Under the pieces are notes generated by a model. It was not told the DNA's origin. It was given only the letters and a program-made list of their open reading frames with translations, and ran no database searches. From Hyphobacterium sp. SN044 (GTDB taxonomy: Bacteria > Pseudomonadota > Alphaproteobacteria > Caulobacterales > Maricaulaceae): a stretch of DNA of 64,000 bases. A program made the translations under genes and the position numbers. Positions 23,661 to 31,869 of this stretch are shown here, one piece after another (position 1 is the first letter of the stretch; every line of letters begins with the position of its first letter). The stretch covers positions 248,001-312,000 of the forward strand of contig NZ_JAKKUV010000002.1 in assembly GCF_021864465.1 (NCBI RefSeq), in the 5' to 3' direction.

Positions 23661-24295
23661 GTCAGGCTCCGCAGAATCGCGCGCATCGGAGCGGCGTCGG
23701 CACCGGCGATCTTGAGCGGCAGGGCGATCAATTCGTAGTCGCCCTCCGGGACGTCATCGAGCACCAGGCCTTCGAGGATACGCATGCCGGCGCGCCGGAC
23801 CGCGTGGTGTGCTTCGAGCGTTTTCGAGGCTTCCGGGTCCATCGAGGCGCTGTCGATCCCGATCAGTCTCACGCCTGCGGCTGCAAGCGCCTCCACGGTT
23901 TCCGGGGCAACGGCGGTGAAGCCGGAATCCCAGATCTCGTGCGGGAAGGCGTCATAGGTGCGGAACAGGATGCGGGTCTGGCCGGCCAGCTTGCCGGTGT
24001 CGAAGTCGGCCGGTTTCACCGTGCCGAGTGCATGGCGCACGTCGAAGACCCGGCAGGGGCCGATATAGGGCGTGAGGTCGACCGCCTCCATCGCCGCACC
24101 GTCCGGGTCGTAATGCAGCGGGGCGTCGCCATGAGCGCCGGAATGAGTCGAGAGCGTCAGTTTCGAGACATTGACCGGGCAGTCGCCTTCCAGCGCCCAG
24201 GTCCGTTCGATCGCAAAGGCCGTGTCACCGGGCCAGACAGGCAGGCCGGGCCGCAGTGTTTGTGAAATGTCCCAGATGCGCCTTGTCTCGCTCAC
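23657..24295 (-). CDS. kynB: Kynurenine formamidase (cyclase-like family)
   Basis: A metal-dependent hydrolase (212 aa) that converts N-formyl-kynurenine to kynurenine and formate. The metal-binding motif HSGAHGDAPLHY matches the HxGxHxDAPxH pattern of bacterial KynB. Start and stop both overlap the neighbouring kyn genes by four bases, giving a tight kynA-kynB-kynU unit. Confidence 0.96.
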   Translation of the reverse strand: MSETRRIWDISQTLRPGLPVWPGDTAFAIERTWALEGDCPVNVSKLTLSTHSGAHGDAPLHYDPDGAAMEAVDLTPYIGPCRVFDVRHALGTVKPADFDTGKLAGQTRILFRTYDAFPHEIWDSGFTAVAPETVEALAAAGVRLIGIDSASMDPEASKTLEAHHAVRRAGMRILEGLVLDDVPEGDYELIALPLKIAGADAAPMRAILRSLT

Positions 24296-25137
24296 AGCGA
24301 TGTCCGGACAGTCCAGAGTTCCGGGAAGAAGCGCAGGTCGAGCGCCTTCACGAGATAGCCGACGCCACTCGATCCGCCGGTGCCGCGGCGATAGCCGATG
24401 ATCCGCTCCACGGTCTTCATATGCGAGAAACGCCAGGTCTGGAAGCGGTGTTCGAGATCGACCAGCTTCTCGGCGAGTTCGTAGAGCGCCCAGTACTTCT
24501 CCGTGTTCCGGTAGACGGTCTTCCAGGCATCCTCGACGGCCTGCGAGGGCTCGTAGGGCTTCGACCAGTCGCGATCCGTGGCCTCCGACGGGATGTCGAA
24601 TCCTTCCGCGGCGAGGAGTTTCAGCGTCTCGTCATAGATGCTCGGCGCGTTCAGTGCCGCGAGGACCTCGTCATGGACCGGCGTATTCTCGTGAACGCGG
24701 GCGAGGGCGGCGTTCTTGTTGCCCAGCTTGTACTCCAGCATGCGGTATTGCGCTGACTGGAAGCCGGAGGACTGACCCAGCTTGTCGCGGAAGCGCAGAT
24801 AGTCCGCCGGCGTCATTGTCGCGAGGATCGACCAGGACTGGGTCAGCTGTTCCTGGATGCGGGCGATGCGGGCGATCATCTTGAAGGCCGGGCCGGTCTC
24901 GCCGGAACGCAGGCAGGCGATCGCCCCGTCGAGCTCGTGCAGGCAGAGCTTGAGCCACAGCTCGCCCGCCTGATGGATGATAATGAACATGAGTTCGTCA
25001 TGCTCGTCGGTGATCGGGTTCTGTGCCGAGAGGACGTCGTCAAGCGCGAGATAGCGCCCGTAGGACAGGCCGCCCTCGGGGGCCCAATGGATGTCTTCGC
25101 CGGTGAGGTCGACCGAGGTGTGGATCTTGTCGGACAT
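24292..25137 (-). CDS. kynA: Tryptophan 2,3-dioxygenase
   Basis: A heme dioxygenase (281 aa) that opens the indole ring of L-tryptophan to N-formyl-kynurenine, the first and usually rate-limiting step of the pathway. Family signatures are HQAGELWLKL, the heme-histidine region WRFSHMKTVERIIG, and the C-terminal RGTGGSSGVGYL substrate loop. I chose the second ATG (25137, MSDKIHTSVDL), because GGAG then lies five bases upstream; the ATG at 25140 is only two bases from it. It is the first gene of an eight-gene series running to ridA, so its upstream region (25138-25213) should carry the operon promoter; I see no clear motif there. Confidence 0.97.
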   Translation of the reverse strand: MSDKIHTSVDLTGEDIHWAPEGGLSYGRYLALDDVLSAQNPITDEHDELMFIIIHQAGELWLKLCLHELDGAIACLRSGETGPAFKMIARIARIQEQLTQSWSILATMTPADYLRFRDKLGQSSGFQSAQYRMLEYKLGNKNAALARVHENTPVHDEVLAALNAPSIYDETLKLLAAEGFDIPSEATDRDWSKPYEPSQAVEDAWKTVYRNTEKYWALYELAEKLVDLEHRFQTWRFSHMKTVERIIGYRRGTGGSSGVGYLVKALDLRFFPELWTVRTSL

Positions 25138-25213
25138 CATGTCTCCGATCGGGATGCCGTTTGATCCGGTCTATCCCCCGCCGGGCAAGCGCGGCAAGTC
25201 CTGCATGCGGGCA

Positions 25214-25246
25214 TGAAAAAGGGCGGCCCGCTGCCGGACCGCCCCG
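25214..25246 (-). terminator. Intrinsic terminator downstream of the M2 peptidase gene
   Basis: Read on the minus strand, a hairpin with arms GGGCGGTCC and GGGCCGCCC is followed directly by TTTTTC. It lies about 20 bases past the peptidase stop and insulates the kynA operon from it. Confidence 0.88.
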
Positions 25247-25267
25247 TTTCATACGCCTGTGAAGGGA

Positions 25268-27130
25268 TTACCAGCCGCAGGCGCGGCCTTCGTTCTCTTC
25301 TTCCAGATAGGTCATCAGCGGCTGGAAGTAGGCGATGATCGCTGAGCCATCCATCTCGCGGGTGCCCGTGAAGGCCTCCAGCGCATCCGGCCAGGGCTGC
25401 GACGCGCCCATTTCCAGCATGGCGTTGAAGCGCTCGCCGACTTCCGCGTTGCCGTAGATCGAGCAGCGGTGCAGCGGGCCTTCCCAGCCAGCCATCTCAC
25501 AGGCCGCCTGGTGGAACTGGTATTGCAGGATGTGCGCGAGGAAATAGCGCAGATAGGGCACGTTGTTCGGAATGTGATACTTCGCGCCCGGGTCGAAGGC
25601 GTTGTCCGGCCGGTCAACCGGCGGGGTCACGCCCTGGATGCGTTCCCGCAGCTCCCACCAGGATTCATTGTACTCGTCAGGCGTGGTCTCGCCGCGGAAG
25701 ATCTGCCAGCGCCATTGGTCCATCAGATAACCGAAGGGCAGGAAGGCGATCTTGTCGAGCGCCTGCTCGAGCAGGAGGCCCGTGTCGGCGGATTCGTCGG
25801 GCACCTGGCTTTCATCCAGAACGCCGATCTGGACCAGATAATCCGGCGTGATCGACAGAGCGATGAAATCGCCGATCGCTTCGTGGAAACCGTCATGCGC
25901 GCCGGTCTGGAACAGCGTGTCCTGATGGCGGTAGGCACGCTGATAGTAATTGTGACCCAGCTCGTGGTGCACCGTGCGGAAATCGTCCGCATTGATCGAG
26001 ATGCACATCTTGATACGGATGTCTTCCTGCGAGTCGAGGTCCCAGGCCGAGGCGTGACAAACGACGTCGCGGTCTTCCGGACGGGTGAAGAGCGAGCGCT
26101 CCCAGAACGTGTCCGGCAGTTCCTCGAGCCCGAGCGAGGAAAAGAAGGCTTCGCCGGTTTCAACCATGCGCAGCGCATCGTATTCCTGATCGACCAGAAG
26201 CTGCGTCAGGTCATACTGCTCGCCGGCGCCTTCCGGAGCGACGATGTCGTAGAGGCCGCTCCAGCCCTGGGCCCACATGTTTCCGAGGATGTCGGCACGG
26301 ATCGGACCGGTTTCCGGCTGGACGTCGTCGCCATATTCCTCGTTCAACTCGGCGCGCACATAGCAGTGAAGCTGCTCGTAGAGCGGCGAGACCTGGCCCC
26401 ACAGGCGCTCGACCTCGGCTTCCATCTCGTCGGCGGGCATGTCGTAGTTCGACAGCCACATCTCGGCGAGATTGTCGAAGCCCAGTTCGCGGGCGCCTTC
26501 ATTGGTGATTTCGACCATCCGGGCATAGTCGGCCGCCATGGTGTCGGGGTCGATCGCCGCGCGCCAGTCATTCCAGATATTGGCGAGGAATTCCGGGTTG
26601 CGCTCGGTGCGCATCAGGACTTCCAGTTCGTTGAGCGGAACTGTCTCGCCATCCACCTCGATCGTGCCGGTGGAATAGGCCGAGCTCATGCGCGTCGTGA
26701 TCGAGGCGAGCTCCGTCGCGGCGCCATCGCTCGACGGCGCGGGCAGGGTGATGCCGGCGGTCAGCGCCGTCATCTTGCGGCGCAAATCCTCCGGCAGTTC
26801 GATATTCGCGAAAGGTGCCGTTCCGTTGGCAAGCCGCACTGCCATCTCGGTGCCTTCGGCCCCGACGCGTTCCACGAGGCGCTCGGTGTCGAAGGTGATG
26901 AAGTTCTCATATACCCAGTAAACGCGCGACGCGTATTCGTTGTACTCGGCGAGTTCGGCCTCGGCGTCGCTCAGGAAAGCGCGGGCGTCATCGACGGTCG
27001 GCATGTTTTCGGGGGTCGCGGTGGCTTCGGCAGGGGTCGTGCCGGGTTCGCCTTCCGGCGGGGTCTGGGCCCCGGCTGCGGCGGCGGTCATCAGGGCAGC
27101 GATCGCTGCGCTGTAGAACCATTTCTGCAT
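25268..27130 (-). CDS. Secreted M2-family (angiotensin-converting-enzyme-like) zinc peptidase
   Basis: A 620-residue gluzincin peptidase of the ACE (M2) family, predicted to act as a dipeptidyl carboxypeptidase in the periplasm. The signal peptide [22 protein letters not shown] is followed by a Pro/Thr/Glu-rich linker and then the all-helical M2 fold. The zinc motif HELGH lies at residues 389-393, and the third ligand is Glu417 in [11 protein letters not shown] chose the ATG at 27130 because GGAGG then sits six bases upstream; the ATG at 27136 is directly against it. It is monocistronic, with its own terminator. Natural substrates of bacterial ACE homologues are not established. Confidence 0.94.
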   Translation of the reverse strand: MQKWFYSAAIAALMTAAAAGAQTPPEGEPGTTPAEATATPENMPTVDDARAFLSDAEAELAEYNEYASRVYWVYENFITFDTERLVERVGAEGTEMAVRLANGTAPFANIELPEDLRRKMTALTAGITLPAPSSDGAATELASITTRMSSAYSTGTIEVDGETVPLNELEVLMRTERNPEFLANIWNDWRAAIDPDTMAADYARMVEITNEGARELGFDNLAEMWLSNYDMPADEMEAEVERLWGQVSPLYEQLHCYVRAELNEEYGDDVQPETGPIRADILGNMWAQGWSGLYDIVAPEGAGEQYDLTQLLVDQEYDALRMVETGEAFFSSLGLEELPDTFWERSLFTRPEDRDVVCHASAWDLDSQEDIRIKMCISINADDFRTVHHELGHNYYQRAYRHQDTLFQTGAHDGFHEAIGDFIALSITPDYLVQIGVLDESQVPDESADTGLLLEQALDKIAFLPFGYLMDQWRWQIFRGETTPDEYNESWWELRERIQGVTPPVDRPDNAFDPGAKYHIPNNVPYLRYFLAHILQYQFHQAACEMAGWEGPLHRCSIYGNAEVGERFNAMLEMGASQPWPDALEAFTGTREMDGSAIIAYFQPLMTYLEEENEGRACGW

Positions 27131-27211
27131 AGTCATCCTCCCATTGCGCCGATCGTTCGTATCCCGGCGCGGTGGGCGCAGCTTAGTCCGTGCCGTCTCG
27201 AAGTGAAGGGT

Positions 27212-27236
27212 GGAACCTGCTTCGCATGCAGGCGTT
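27212..27236 (+). promoter_or_regulatory. EcfG-type promoter (GGAAC-N16-CGTT)
   Basis: The -35 box GGAAC (27212-27216) and -10 box CGTT (27233-27236) are separated by 16 bases, an exact match to the EcfG general stress consensus. It sits 45 bases upstream of the small membrane protein gene at 27281, in the right orientation. Confidence 0.82.
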
Positions 27237-27280
27237 GTCGGCAGGCGTCGATCGCGGCGCTGACCTGACAGGAGCGCATG

Positions 27281-27526
27281 ATGATCGACTTTCTCGGCTG
27301 GTTCGCCATGGCGTCCGGCATCATTGCCGCCGTGATGATTTCAGTGGATGCCGGCCGCAAGGTCACCGGCTGGGGATTCGTTGTTTTCACTGCATCATCG
27401 CTGAGCTGGATCGTCGTCGGGATCGGGGAGGGCGAGCCGCCCCTGAGCCTGCAGAATGTGGTGCTGACCATCATCAATGTCGTCGGCATCTATCGCTGGC
27501 TGATCCGCAAGAAAAAGCCCGCCTGA
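27281..27526 (+). CDS. Small three-helix membrane protein, GSR-controlled
   Basis: An 81-residue protein with three hydrophobic segments (LGWFAMASGIIAAVMISVDA, GWGFVVFTASSLSWIVVGIG, LQNVVLTIINVVGIYRWLI) and a lysine-rich tail KKKPA. It looks like the small uncharacterised membrane proteins with a YRWL segment near the end; I do not assign a function. The second ATG (27281) has AGGAG six bases upstream. The EcfG-type promoter just upstream suggests induction in the general stress response. The stop codon lies within the loop of a bidirectional terminator shared with the convergent outer-membrane gene. Confidence 0.8.
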   Translation: MIDFLGWFAMASGIIAAVMISVDAGRKVTGWGFVVFTASSLSWIVVGIGEGEPPLSLQNVVLTIINVVGIYRWLIRKKKPA

Positions 27527-27539
27527 TGCGGCGGGCTTT
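27514..27539. terminator. Bidirectional intrinsic terminator
   Basis: A 10-bp stem (27514-27523 with 27530-27539, loop TGATGC) has TTTC on the + side and TTTTTC on the minus side. It lies between two convergent genes and contains the stop codon of the + strand gene in its loop. Confidence 0.88.
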
Positions 27540-27542
27540 CGT

Positions 27543-28151
27543 CTACCAGCGCTGATTGAACACGAAGCCCACAAAGTGGTCCTGCTCGCGCCATTCCGAC
27601 ATTCCCGAATTGAACGAGCGCTCCTGGCGCACATAGCTGACCGACACGAAGCGGTCGGGCGACAGGCGCCAGGCCACACCGCCATAGCCGTCGGCCACGT
27701 CCAGCGAATCCGACAGGTTCACCACCGGCTCGCGGAACCCGTTCAGGCCGGGCGCGAGGAACATCGTGCGACGGTCCATACCGGCGACGATGGCCATTGA
27801 CGGAAACTGGACGTCGGCATTGTCGAACTGGATGGTCACGCCAAGCGAACTGGATTGGCCGGTGCCGTCATTCGGGCGGTCGAGCCGCGAAAACGTCGCC
27901 AGCCGTACCGGGGTTTCGAGCGAGTCCCCGGCGAACGCTTCCGGCTCGAACATGTTGAAACGGGGTGCGCAACCGGGAGCATCGTTCAGGGAAAGCGCGG
28001 GGGCATAGTCCTGGTCGGCCGTGAGCCCCGATATCTCGGCGACGACACCCGTCAAGCCACCGGTCGAGGCCCGGCATTCGTCCGCTGCGTCAAATCCCGC
28101 CGGGGAAGCCGACATTTGCAGGGCGGTCGCGATCAGGGTCAACGCACTCAT
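27543..28151 (-). CDS. Putative outer-membrane beta-barrel protein, GSR-controlled
   Basis: A 202-residue protein with a short signal-like start (MSALTLIATALQMSASPA) and then alternating-hydrophobicity strands. It ends in FVGFVFNQRW, with a terminal aromatic residue as in outer-membrane barrels. I do not recognise a named family. I chose the ATG at 28151 because GGAGG lies seven bases upstream; the longer frame to 28199 adds 16 charged residues. An exact EcfG-type promoter is present 63 bases upstream of the start, so it probably belongs to the stress regulon. Two cysteines in the N-terminal half (ECRAS and GCAPR) could form a disulfide. Confidence 0.72.
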   Translation of the reverse strand: MSALTLIATALQMSASPAGFDAADECRASTGGLTGVVAEISGLTADQDYAPALSLNDAPGCAPRFNMFEPEAFAGDSLETPVRLATFSRLDRPNDGTGQSSSLGVTIQFDNADVQFPSMAIVAGMDRRTMFLAPGLNGFREPVVNLSDSLDVADGYGGVAWRLSPDRFVSVSYVRQERSFNSGMSEWREQDHFVGFVFNQRW

Positions 28152-28213
28152 GGAAGCCTCCAGCCATTCCTTCGAGACGCCGCGGTAGCGCCGCTGCACC
28201 TCAATGCTGGATC

Positions 28214-28239
28214 AACGCCTTGATGTGGCGAGACGTTCC
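28214..28239 (-). promoter_or_regulatory. EcfG-type promoter (GGAAC-N17-CGTT)
   Basis: On the minus strand GGAAC (28239-28235) and CGTT (28217-28214) are 17 bases apart, an exact EcfG consensus. It faces the outer-membrane protein gene starting at 28151. Confidence 0.82.
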
Positions 28240-28261
28240 CGCCACTGCCGTCTTCTGGCCG

Positions 28262-28297
28262 CAAAAAGCAAAACGGGCCGCGTTTCCGCGACCCGCT
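28262..28297 (-). terminator. Intrinsic terminator of phyR
   Basis: On the minus strand a 9-bp stem with one G-U pair and a GAAA tetraloop is followed by TTTTGCTTTTT. It lies about 25 bases after the phyR stop and separates phyR from the outer-membrane protein promoter. Confidence 0.85.
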
Positions 28298-28322
28298 GCA
28301 AATTTATTCCGGGAGGGGCGGC

Positions 28323-29096
28323 TCAGGCGAAGAAGAGCGCCTGACCGATCGCTGCCTTCACGGCGTCCGGCAGGAAGGGCTTGGTGATCAGATAGGTCGG
28401 CTCGGGCCGTTCGCCGGTCAGCAGTCGCTCCGGGAAGGCCGTAATGAAGATCACCGGACAGGTGTGGGATTTCAGGATCTCGTGCACCGCATCGATGCCC
28501 GAGGAATTGTCGGCCAGCTGGATGTCCGCCAGCACCAGGCCGGGCTTGGCCGGAATGGCGCGTTCCAGCGCCTCGGTCTTTGTACGCGCCTGACCGGCGA
28601 CCTCGTGGCCCAGGCTTTCGACGATCCGTCGCAGGTCGGCCGCAATGATCGGTTCGTCCTCGATGATAAAGACATTGGTCTTGAGGACCGCGTCGATTTC
28701 CTCGCGCGCCTTGTCGGTCAGCTGATCGACCTCGTCGTCACTGACACCGAGAATCTGCGCGGCTTCCTTGCCGGAGAAATTCTCCATCGCCGTCAGCAGC
28801 AGGGCCTGCCGGCTGACCGGAGGCAGTCGGCGGAGGCGGTCTTCCGGACCGGATCCCGCTTCGCCTTCGTCATTGGCCGCATCCAGCGTGGCACCCGCAC
28901 TGTTCCAGACCGCGTGGAACAGACGGTACAGCGCGACGCGCGCCGGCAGCGATGTATCGAGCGCGCTGCGGTCGGCAATCGCGGCCTCAAGTGCGGCGCG
29001 AACATGGGCGTCGCCGCTGTTCTGCGACCCGGTCAGTGCGCGGGCGTAGCGCCGCAGGAAAGGCAGGTGCGGCCCCAGCTCATTCACGAAACTCAT
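28323..29096 (-). CDS. phyR: PhyR, anti-anti-sigma response regulator of the general stress response
   Basis: PhyR (257 aa) has an N-terminal sigma-like domain (about residues 1-125) and a C-terminal receiver domain (about 130-257). On phosphorylation the sigma-like domain binds NepR and frees EcfG. The sigma-like part shows LPFLRRYARALTG and a region-4-like block LPPVSRQALLLTAMENFSG. In the receiver the phospho-acceptor is Asp191 (LVLADIQLADNSSG), with FITAFPERLLTG and ITKPF downstream, as in PhyR proteins. I chose the ATG at 29096 (MSFVNELGPHL); the longer frame to 29315 would run across the nepR promoter. It is divergent from nepR-ecfG, the usual arrangement. Confidence 0.96.
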   Translation of the reverse strand: MSFVNELGPHLPFLRRYARALTGSQNSGDAHVRAALEAAIADRSALDTSLPARVALYRLFHAVWNSAGATLDAANDEGEAGSGPEDRLRRLPPVSRQALLLTAMENFSGKEAAQILGVSDDEVDQLTDKAREEIDAVLKTNVFIIEDEPIIAADLRRIVESLGHEVAGQARTKTEALERAIPAKPGLVLADIQLADNSSGIDAVHEILKSHTCPVIFITAFPERLLTGERPEPTYLITKPFLPDAVKAAIGQALFFA

Positions 29097-29139
29097 GCAG
29101 ATAGTTCCCCGTTCAAAATCGGTCGTTCCAGCCGGTTTA

Positions 29140-29164
29140 AACCGTTCAGACGCAAATTGGTTCC
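29140..29164 (-). promoter_or_regulatory. EcfG-type promoter of phyR (one mismatch)
   Basis: On the minus strand GGAAC (29164-29160) is followed after 16 bases by GGTT (29143-29140), one base off the CGTT consensus. It is 43 bases upstream of phyR and would give the positive autoregulation known for this system. Confidence 0.65.
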
Positions 29165-29192
29165 CCGCAGTGAAAAATAATCTCACCAGCAT

Positions 29193-29217
29193 GGAACCCG
29201 AACGGCTCCCGGCTGTT
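29193..29217 (+). promoter_or_regulatory. EcfG-type promoter of nepR-ecfG (one mismatch)
   Basis: GGAAC (29193-29197) is followed after 16 bases by TGTT (29214-29217). It lies 65 bases upstream of nepR and points toward it. Autoregulation of nepR-ecfG from such a promoter is established in other alphaproteobacteria. Confidence 0.68.
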
Positions 29218-29282
29218 ATAAGCGCTGAAGCAAGCATTCGTGTGCCGGCTGACGGATCCGGCATGCCACTCTGGATACTGTA

Positions 29283-29489
29283 ATGACCAAAAAAGCAGAA
29301 CCTTCCCAGGCACATCGCGACTCCGCACTCGGCGGGGCCGCTGGCCGTACCGCACAGGACGCGATCGGCCGACGGCTGCGCGAGTTTTACGACGAGGTCG
29401 TGAATGAGCCGGTGCCGGACGACTTCATGGACCTTCTGTCCAAGCTCGACCGTGCCGAGGAGGAGGAGAGCGGTGATGAAAGCCGATAG
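29283..29489 (+). CDS. nepR: NepR anti-sigma factor
   Basis: NepR (68 aa) binds EcfG and keeps it from RNA polymerase until phosphorylated PhyR takes its place. The conserved core IGRRLREFYDEVVNEPVPDD, followed by FMDLLSKLD (residues 28-56), carries the two short helices that contact sigma. The N-terminus is charged and probably disordered, as usual. The gene overlaps the ecfG start by 14 bases, giving a tight stoichiometric link. Confidence 0.96.
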   Translation: MTKKAEPSQAHRDSALGGAAGRTAQDAIGRRLREFYDEVVNEPVPDDFMDLLSKLDRAEEEESGDESR

Positions 29490-30072
29490 TTCGACTGCGT
29501 CGGACGCCGCGGTGTTTCGTCAGGACCTGGCCGGTCTGATCCCCCACCTGCGTGCGTTCGCGCGAAGCCTTTGCAACAATGCCAGCGAAGCCGACGATCT
29601 GGCGCAAGAAGCGCTGGTGAAGGCGTGGCAGGCGCGTGACCGGTTCGAGCCAGGCACGAACCTGAAGGCGTGGGTCTTCATGATCCTGCGCAACCATTTC
29701 TATTCCGAACGCCGCAAGGCGTGGCGGAAGAACGAGACGAGCGATGACGGTCTGGAGAGCATGGCAACGATGCCGGCCGGACAGGATTCGATCATGGAAC
29801 TTGCCGATCTAAAGCATGCCATGTCGTCTCTTCCCCCCGAACAGCGCGAAGCGCTAATCCTCGTTGGGGCAGGGGGATTTGCCTATGAGGAGGTCGCCGA
29901 AATCTGCGAATGCGCGGTCGGGACGATCAAGAGCCGCGTGAACCGTGCGAGGGCAGCTCTGACGAAACTTCTGTCCGAACGTCCCGCGACAAAGGTCACC
30001 GGAACTGACGCCCTGAAGGCTGCCGAGGAGATCATCGCCGAGGCTCATGCGCTGGCGGGGGACCGTGGCTGA
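29476..30072 (+). CDS. ecfG: EcfG general stress sigma factor (ECF15 group)
   Basis: An ECF sigma factor (198 aa) that directs RNA polymerase to GGAAC/CGTT promoters. Region 2 is read in LIPHLRAFARSLCNNASEAD with the -10 recognition part NLKAWVFMILRNHFYSERRK, and region 4 in LPPEQREALILVGAGGFAYE plus the recognition helix CAVGTIKSRVNRAR. I chose the ATG at 29476, which overlaps nepR by 14 bases; the longer frame lies within nepR. The many EcfG-type promoters in the next 15 kb are its likely targets. Confidence 0.95.
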   Translation: MKADSSTASDAAVFRQDLAGLIPHLRAFARSLCNNASEADDLAQEALVKAWQARDRFEPGTNLKAWVFMILRNHFYSERRKAWRKNETSDDGLESMATMPAGQDSIMELADLKHAMSSLPPEQREALILVGAGGFAYEEVAEICECAVGTIKSRVNRARAALTKLLSERPATKVTGTDALKAAEEIIAEAHALAGDRG

Positions 30073-31810
30073 CACCGAAGCTTCGCGCTTTCGACCGGGG
30101 CTTCGCGCGCGACTTCTGGTTCTTGTAGCGCTTGCACTATCGCCGATCTTCGTCCTCGCCGCGATCCAGGCCTGGATCGACGGTCGCAACCAGCAGGAGA
30201 TTCTCGAGCGGGAACTCGCCGCGTCCGCACGGCTGTTGGCGCATGACCAGGAATTGCTGATCCGGGGGACGGAGGAGTTGATGATCACCATCTCCTCCAT
30301 TCCCGAAGTCGCCAATCTCGGTGCCGGCTGCAACAATGCGATGGCGCGGATCACCCAACGCAATCGGGCCTACACCAATTTCGCGATCTTTGACCTGGAC
30401 GGTGAGGTCGTGTGCTCGGCAGCGTCGATGGGCGCACAGACCAATTTTGCAGATACAGACTGGTTTCAGGGCGCGCTTGCCGCACAGGATTTCGTGATCG
30501 GCAACTTCCGGATCGGAGTCAGCACAGGCGAGCCGGTTCTTGTAACGGCTTTGCCCTTCTACCAGGAGGGCGAAATAGCCGGCGTCATGGCGACGGGCAT
30601 TCGCGTTTCGATGATCCAGCAACTCGGCATCCGCCGCGACGACGCGGAGGATGGTCTGATCGCCGGTATCGTGGACCGCAGCGGTACGGTCATCACCGAA
30701 CGGACCCAGCTGCGGGTCGACAATGTCGACCCGGCCTTTCTTGAGCGGGCCGACCTCGGACAGATCGTGGTCTTCGAACGCGAGAGTGACGACACCGGGG
30801 TCAGAACCCTGGCGGTCGCTTCGCTGATCGAAGGTGACATCTACGTCCTTCTGTCCGCGCCCAAGCCGTCGCTCCTGTCCTGGGCGCTGCTCGACGTCTC
30901 GAGTACCTTCGTTTTGCCTTTGCTGATGTGGCTACTCGCGCTCATTGCGATCTGGATTGCGACCGATCACCTGATTCTGCGCTGGTTGTCCTATCTGGGG
31001 CGGATCGCAAGACTATACGGGCTTGGCCGATACGAGATCGTTCCGGTCCGCGCCGAGCGGGCGCCGCGGGAGATCCGCGAACTGGCCGACAGCTTCCAGT
31101 GGATGGCGACGCGAATTGCCGAGCGTGACGAGGACCTCAACGACGCAATCGAGTACAAGCAGACGCTGATCCGGGAAGTGCATCACCGGGTTAAGAACAA
31201 CCTCCAGATTGTCACGAGCTTGCTGAACCTGCAGCTCGGGAATGTCGCCGATCCCGAGGCCGTCTCAGCGTTGCGTGAGGCCCAGGCGCGCATCAATGCA
31301 CTCGCCATGGTTCACCGCAATCTTTATGAGGCCGAGGATCTCCGCTTCATCCGGATCGAACCCTTCCTGACGGAATTATGCCGGCTGACGCATGAAGCCG
31401 GCCCGGGCCACAAGGGCCCGGTACGCCTCGACTTCCAAAGTTCCCTCAAGGACCGGGTGATCAGTACCGACGAAGCCGTGCCGCTCTCCATGTTCATTAC
31501 CGAGGCGATGACGAACGCCTACAAGCACGCCTTCCCGGACCGGAACGCCGACAACGTGCTGACCATCAAGCTCGACGAGTTCGAGCGGGGTGACGATGTC
31601 TGGATCGAGACGCTGGTGGCCGATAACGGCGTCGGGCTTTCGGAAGCCGAGCGCCGGCAGGGTGTCGGTTCGTCCCTGTTCGAGGCGTTCGCGATCCAGC
31701 TCGAGGGCGAATTCGAGATCGATGGCAAGCCGAATGAGGGCGTTCGTATCGCGCTGCGTTTCCCGCTCGAGCACATCGACGCTGGCGCGGAAGAATCTTC
31801 CATTTCGTGA
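30065..31810 (+). CDS. Membrane sensor histidine kinase of the HisKA_2 (HPK11) type
   Basis: A 581-residue sensor kinase. The first membrane segment (LLVLVALALSPIFVLAAI) is followed by a periplasmic sensor of Cache type (about residues 35-265, with a NFAIFDLDGEVVCSA strand) and a second membrane segment (FVLPLLMWLLALIAIWIA). A HAMP-like linker, the phosphoacceptor box EVHHRVKNNLQ and an HATPase_c domain (ITEAMTNAYKHAF, VADNGVG) follow. HisKA_2 kinases are the usual phosphate donors for PhyR. The GTG at 30065 overlaps the ecfG stop by eight bases and has GGGGGA just upstream; an ATG at 30047 is the alternative. Position and type make it the likely PhyK-like kinase here; the signal is unknown. 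Confidence 0.92.
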   Translation: MADTEASRFRPGLRARLLVLVALALSPIFVLAAIQAWIDGRNQQEILERELAASARLLAHDQELLIRGTEELMITISSIPEVANLGAGCNNAMARITQRNRAYTNFAIFDLDGEVVCSAASMGAQTNFADTDWFQGALAAQDFVIGNFRIGVSTGEPVLVTALPFYQEGEIAGVMATGIRVSMIQQLGIRRDDAEDGLIAGIVDRSGTVITERTQLRVDNVDPAFLERADLGQIVVFERESDDTGVRTLAVASLIEGDIYVLLSAPKPSLLSWALLDVSSTFVLPLLMWLLALIAIWIATDHLILRWLSYLGRIARLYGLGRYEIVPVRAERAPREIRELADSFQWMATRIAERDEDLNDAIEYKQTLIREVHHRVKNNLQIVTSLLNLQLGNVADPEAVSALREAQARINALAMVHRNLYEAEDLRFIRIEPFLTELCRLTHEAGPGHKGPVRLDFQSSLKDRVISTDEAVPLSMFITEAMTNAYKHAFPDRNADNVLTIKLDEFERGDDVWIETLVADNGVGLSEAERRQGVGSSLFEAFAIQLEGEFEIDGKPNEGVRIALRFPLEHIDAGAEESSIS

Positions 31811-31834
31811 AACCAGAACCGGATGACATGCGTT
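31809..31834 (+). promoter_or_regulatory. Near-consensus EcfG-type promoter upstream of entericidin-like gene
   Basis: GAAAC (31809-31813) and CGTT (31831-31834) are 17 bases apart; only the second base of the -35 box departs from GGAAC. It overlaps the kinase stop codon and lies 35 bases before the lipoprotein gene. Confidence 0.5.
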
Positions 31835-31869
31835 GCTTGCTCGGTAGTTCAAACCGAAAGGCTAGACTC

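Noticed and set aside
25469-27268. Plus-strand open frame (599 codons) opposite the M2 peptidase
   Set aside because: The opposite frame has an intact signal peptide, zinc motif and terminator; the plus-strand frame has no recognisable domain and ends across the promoter of another gene.
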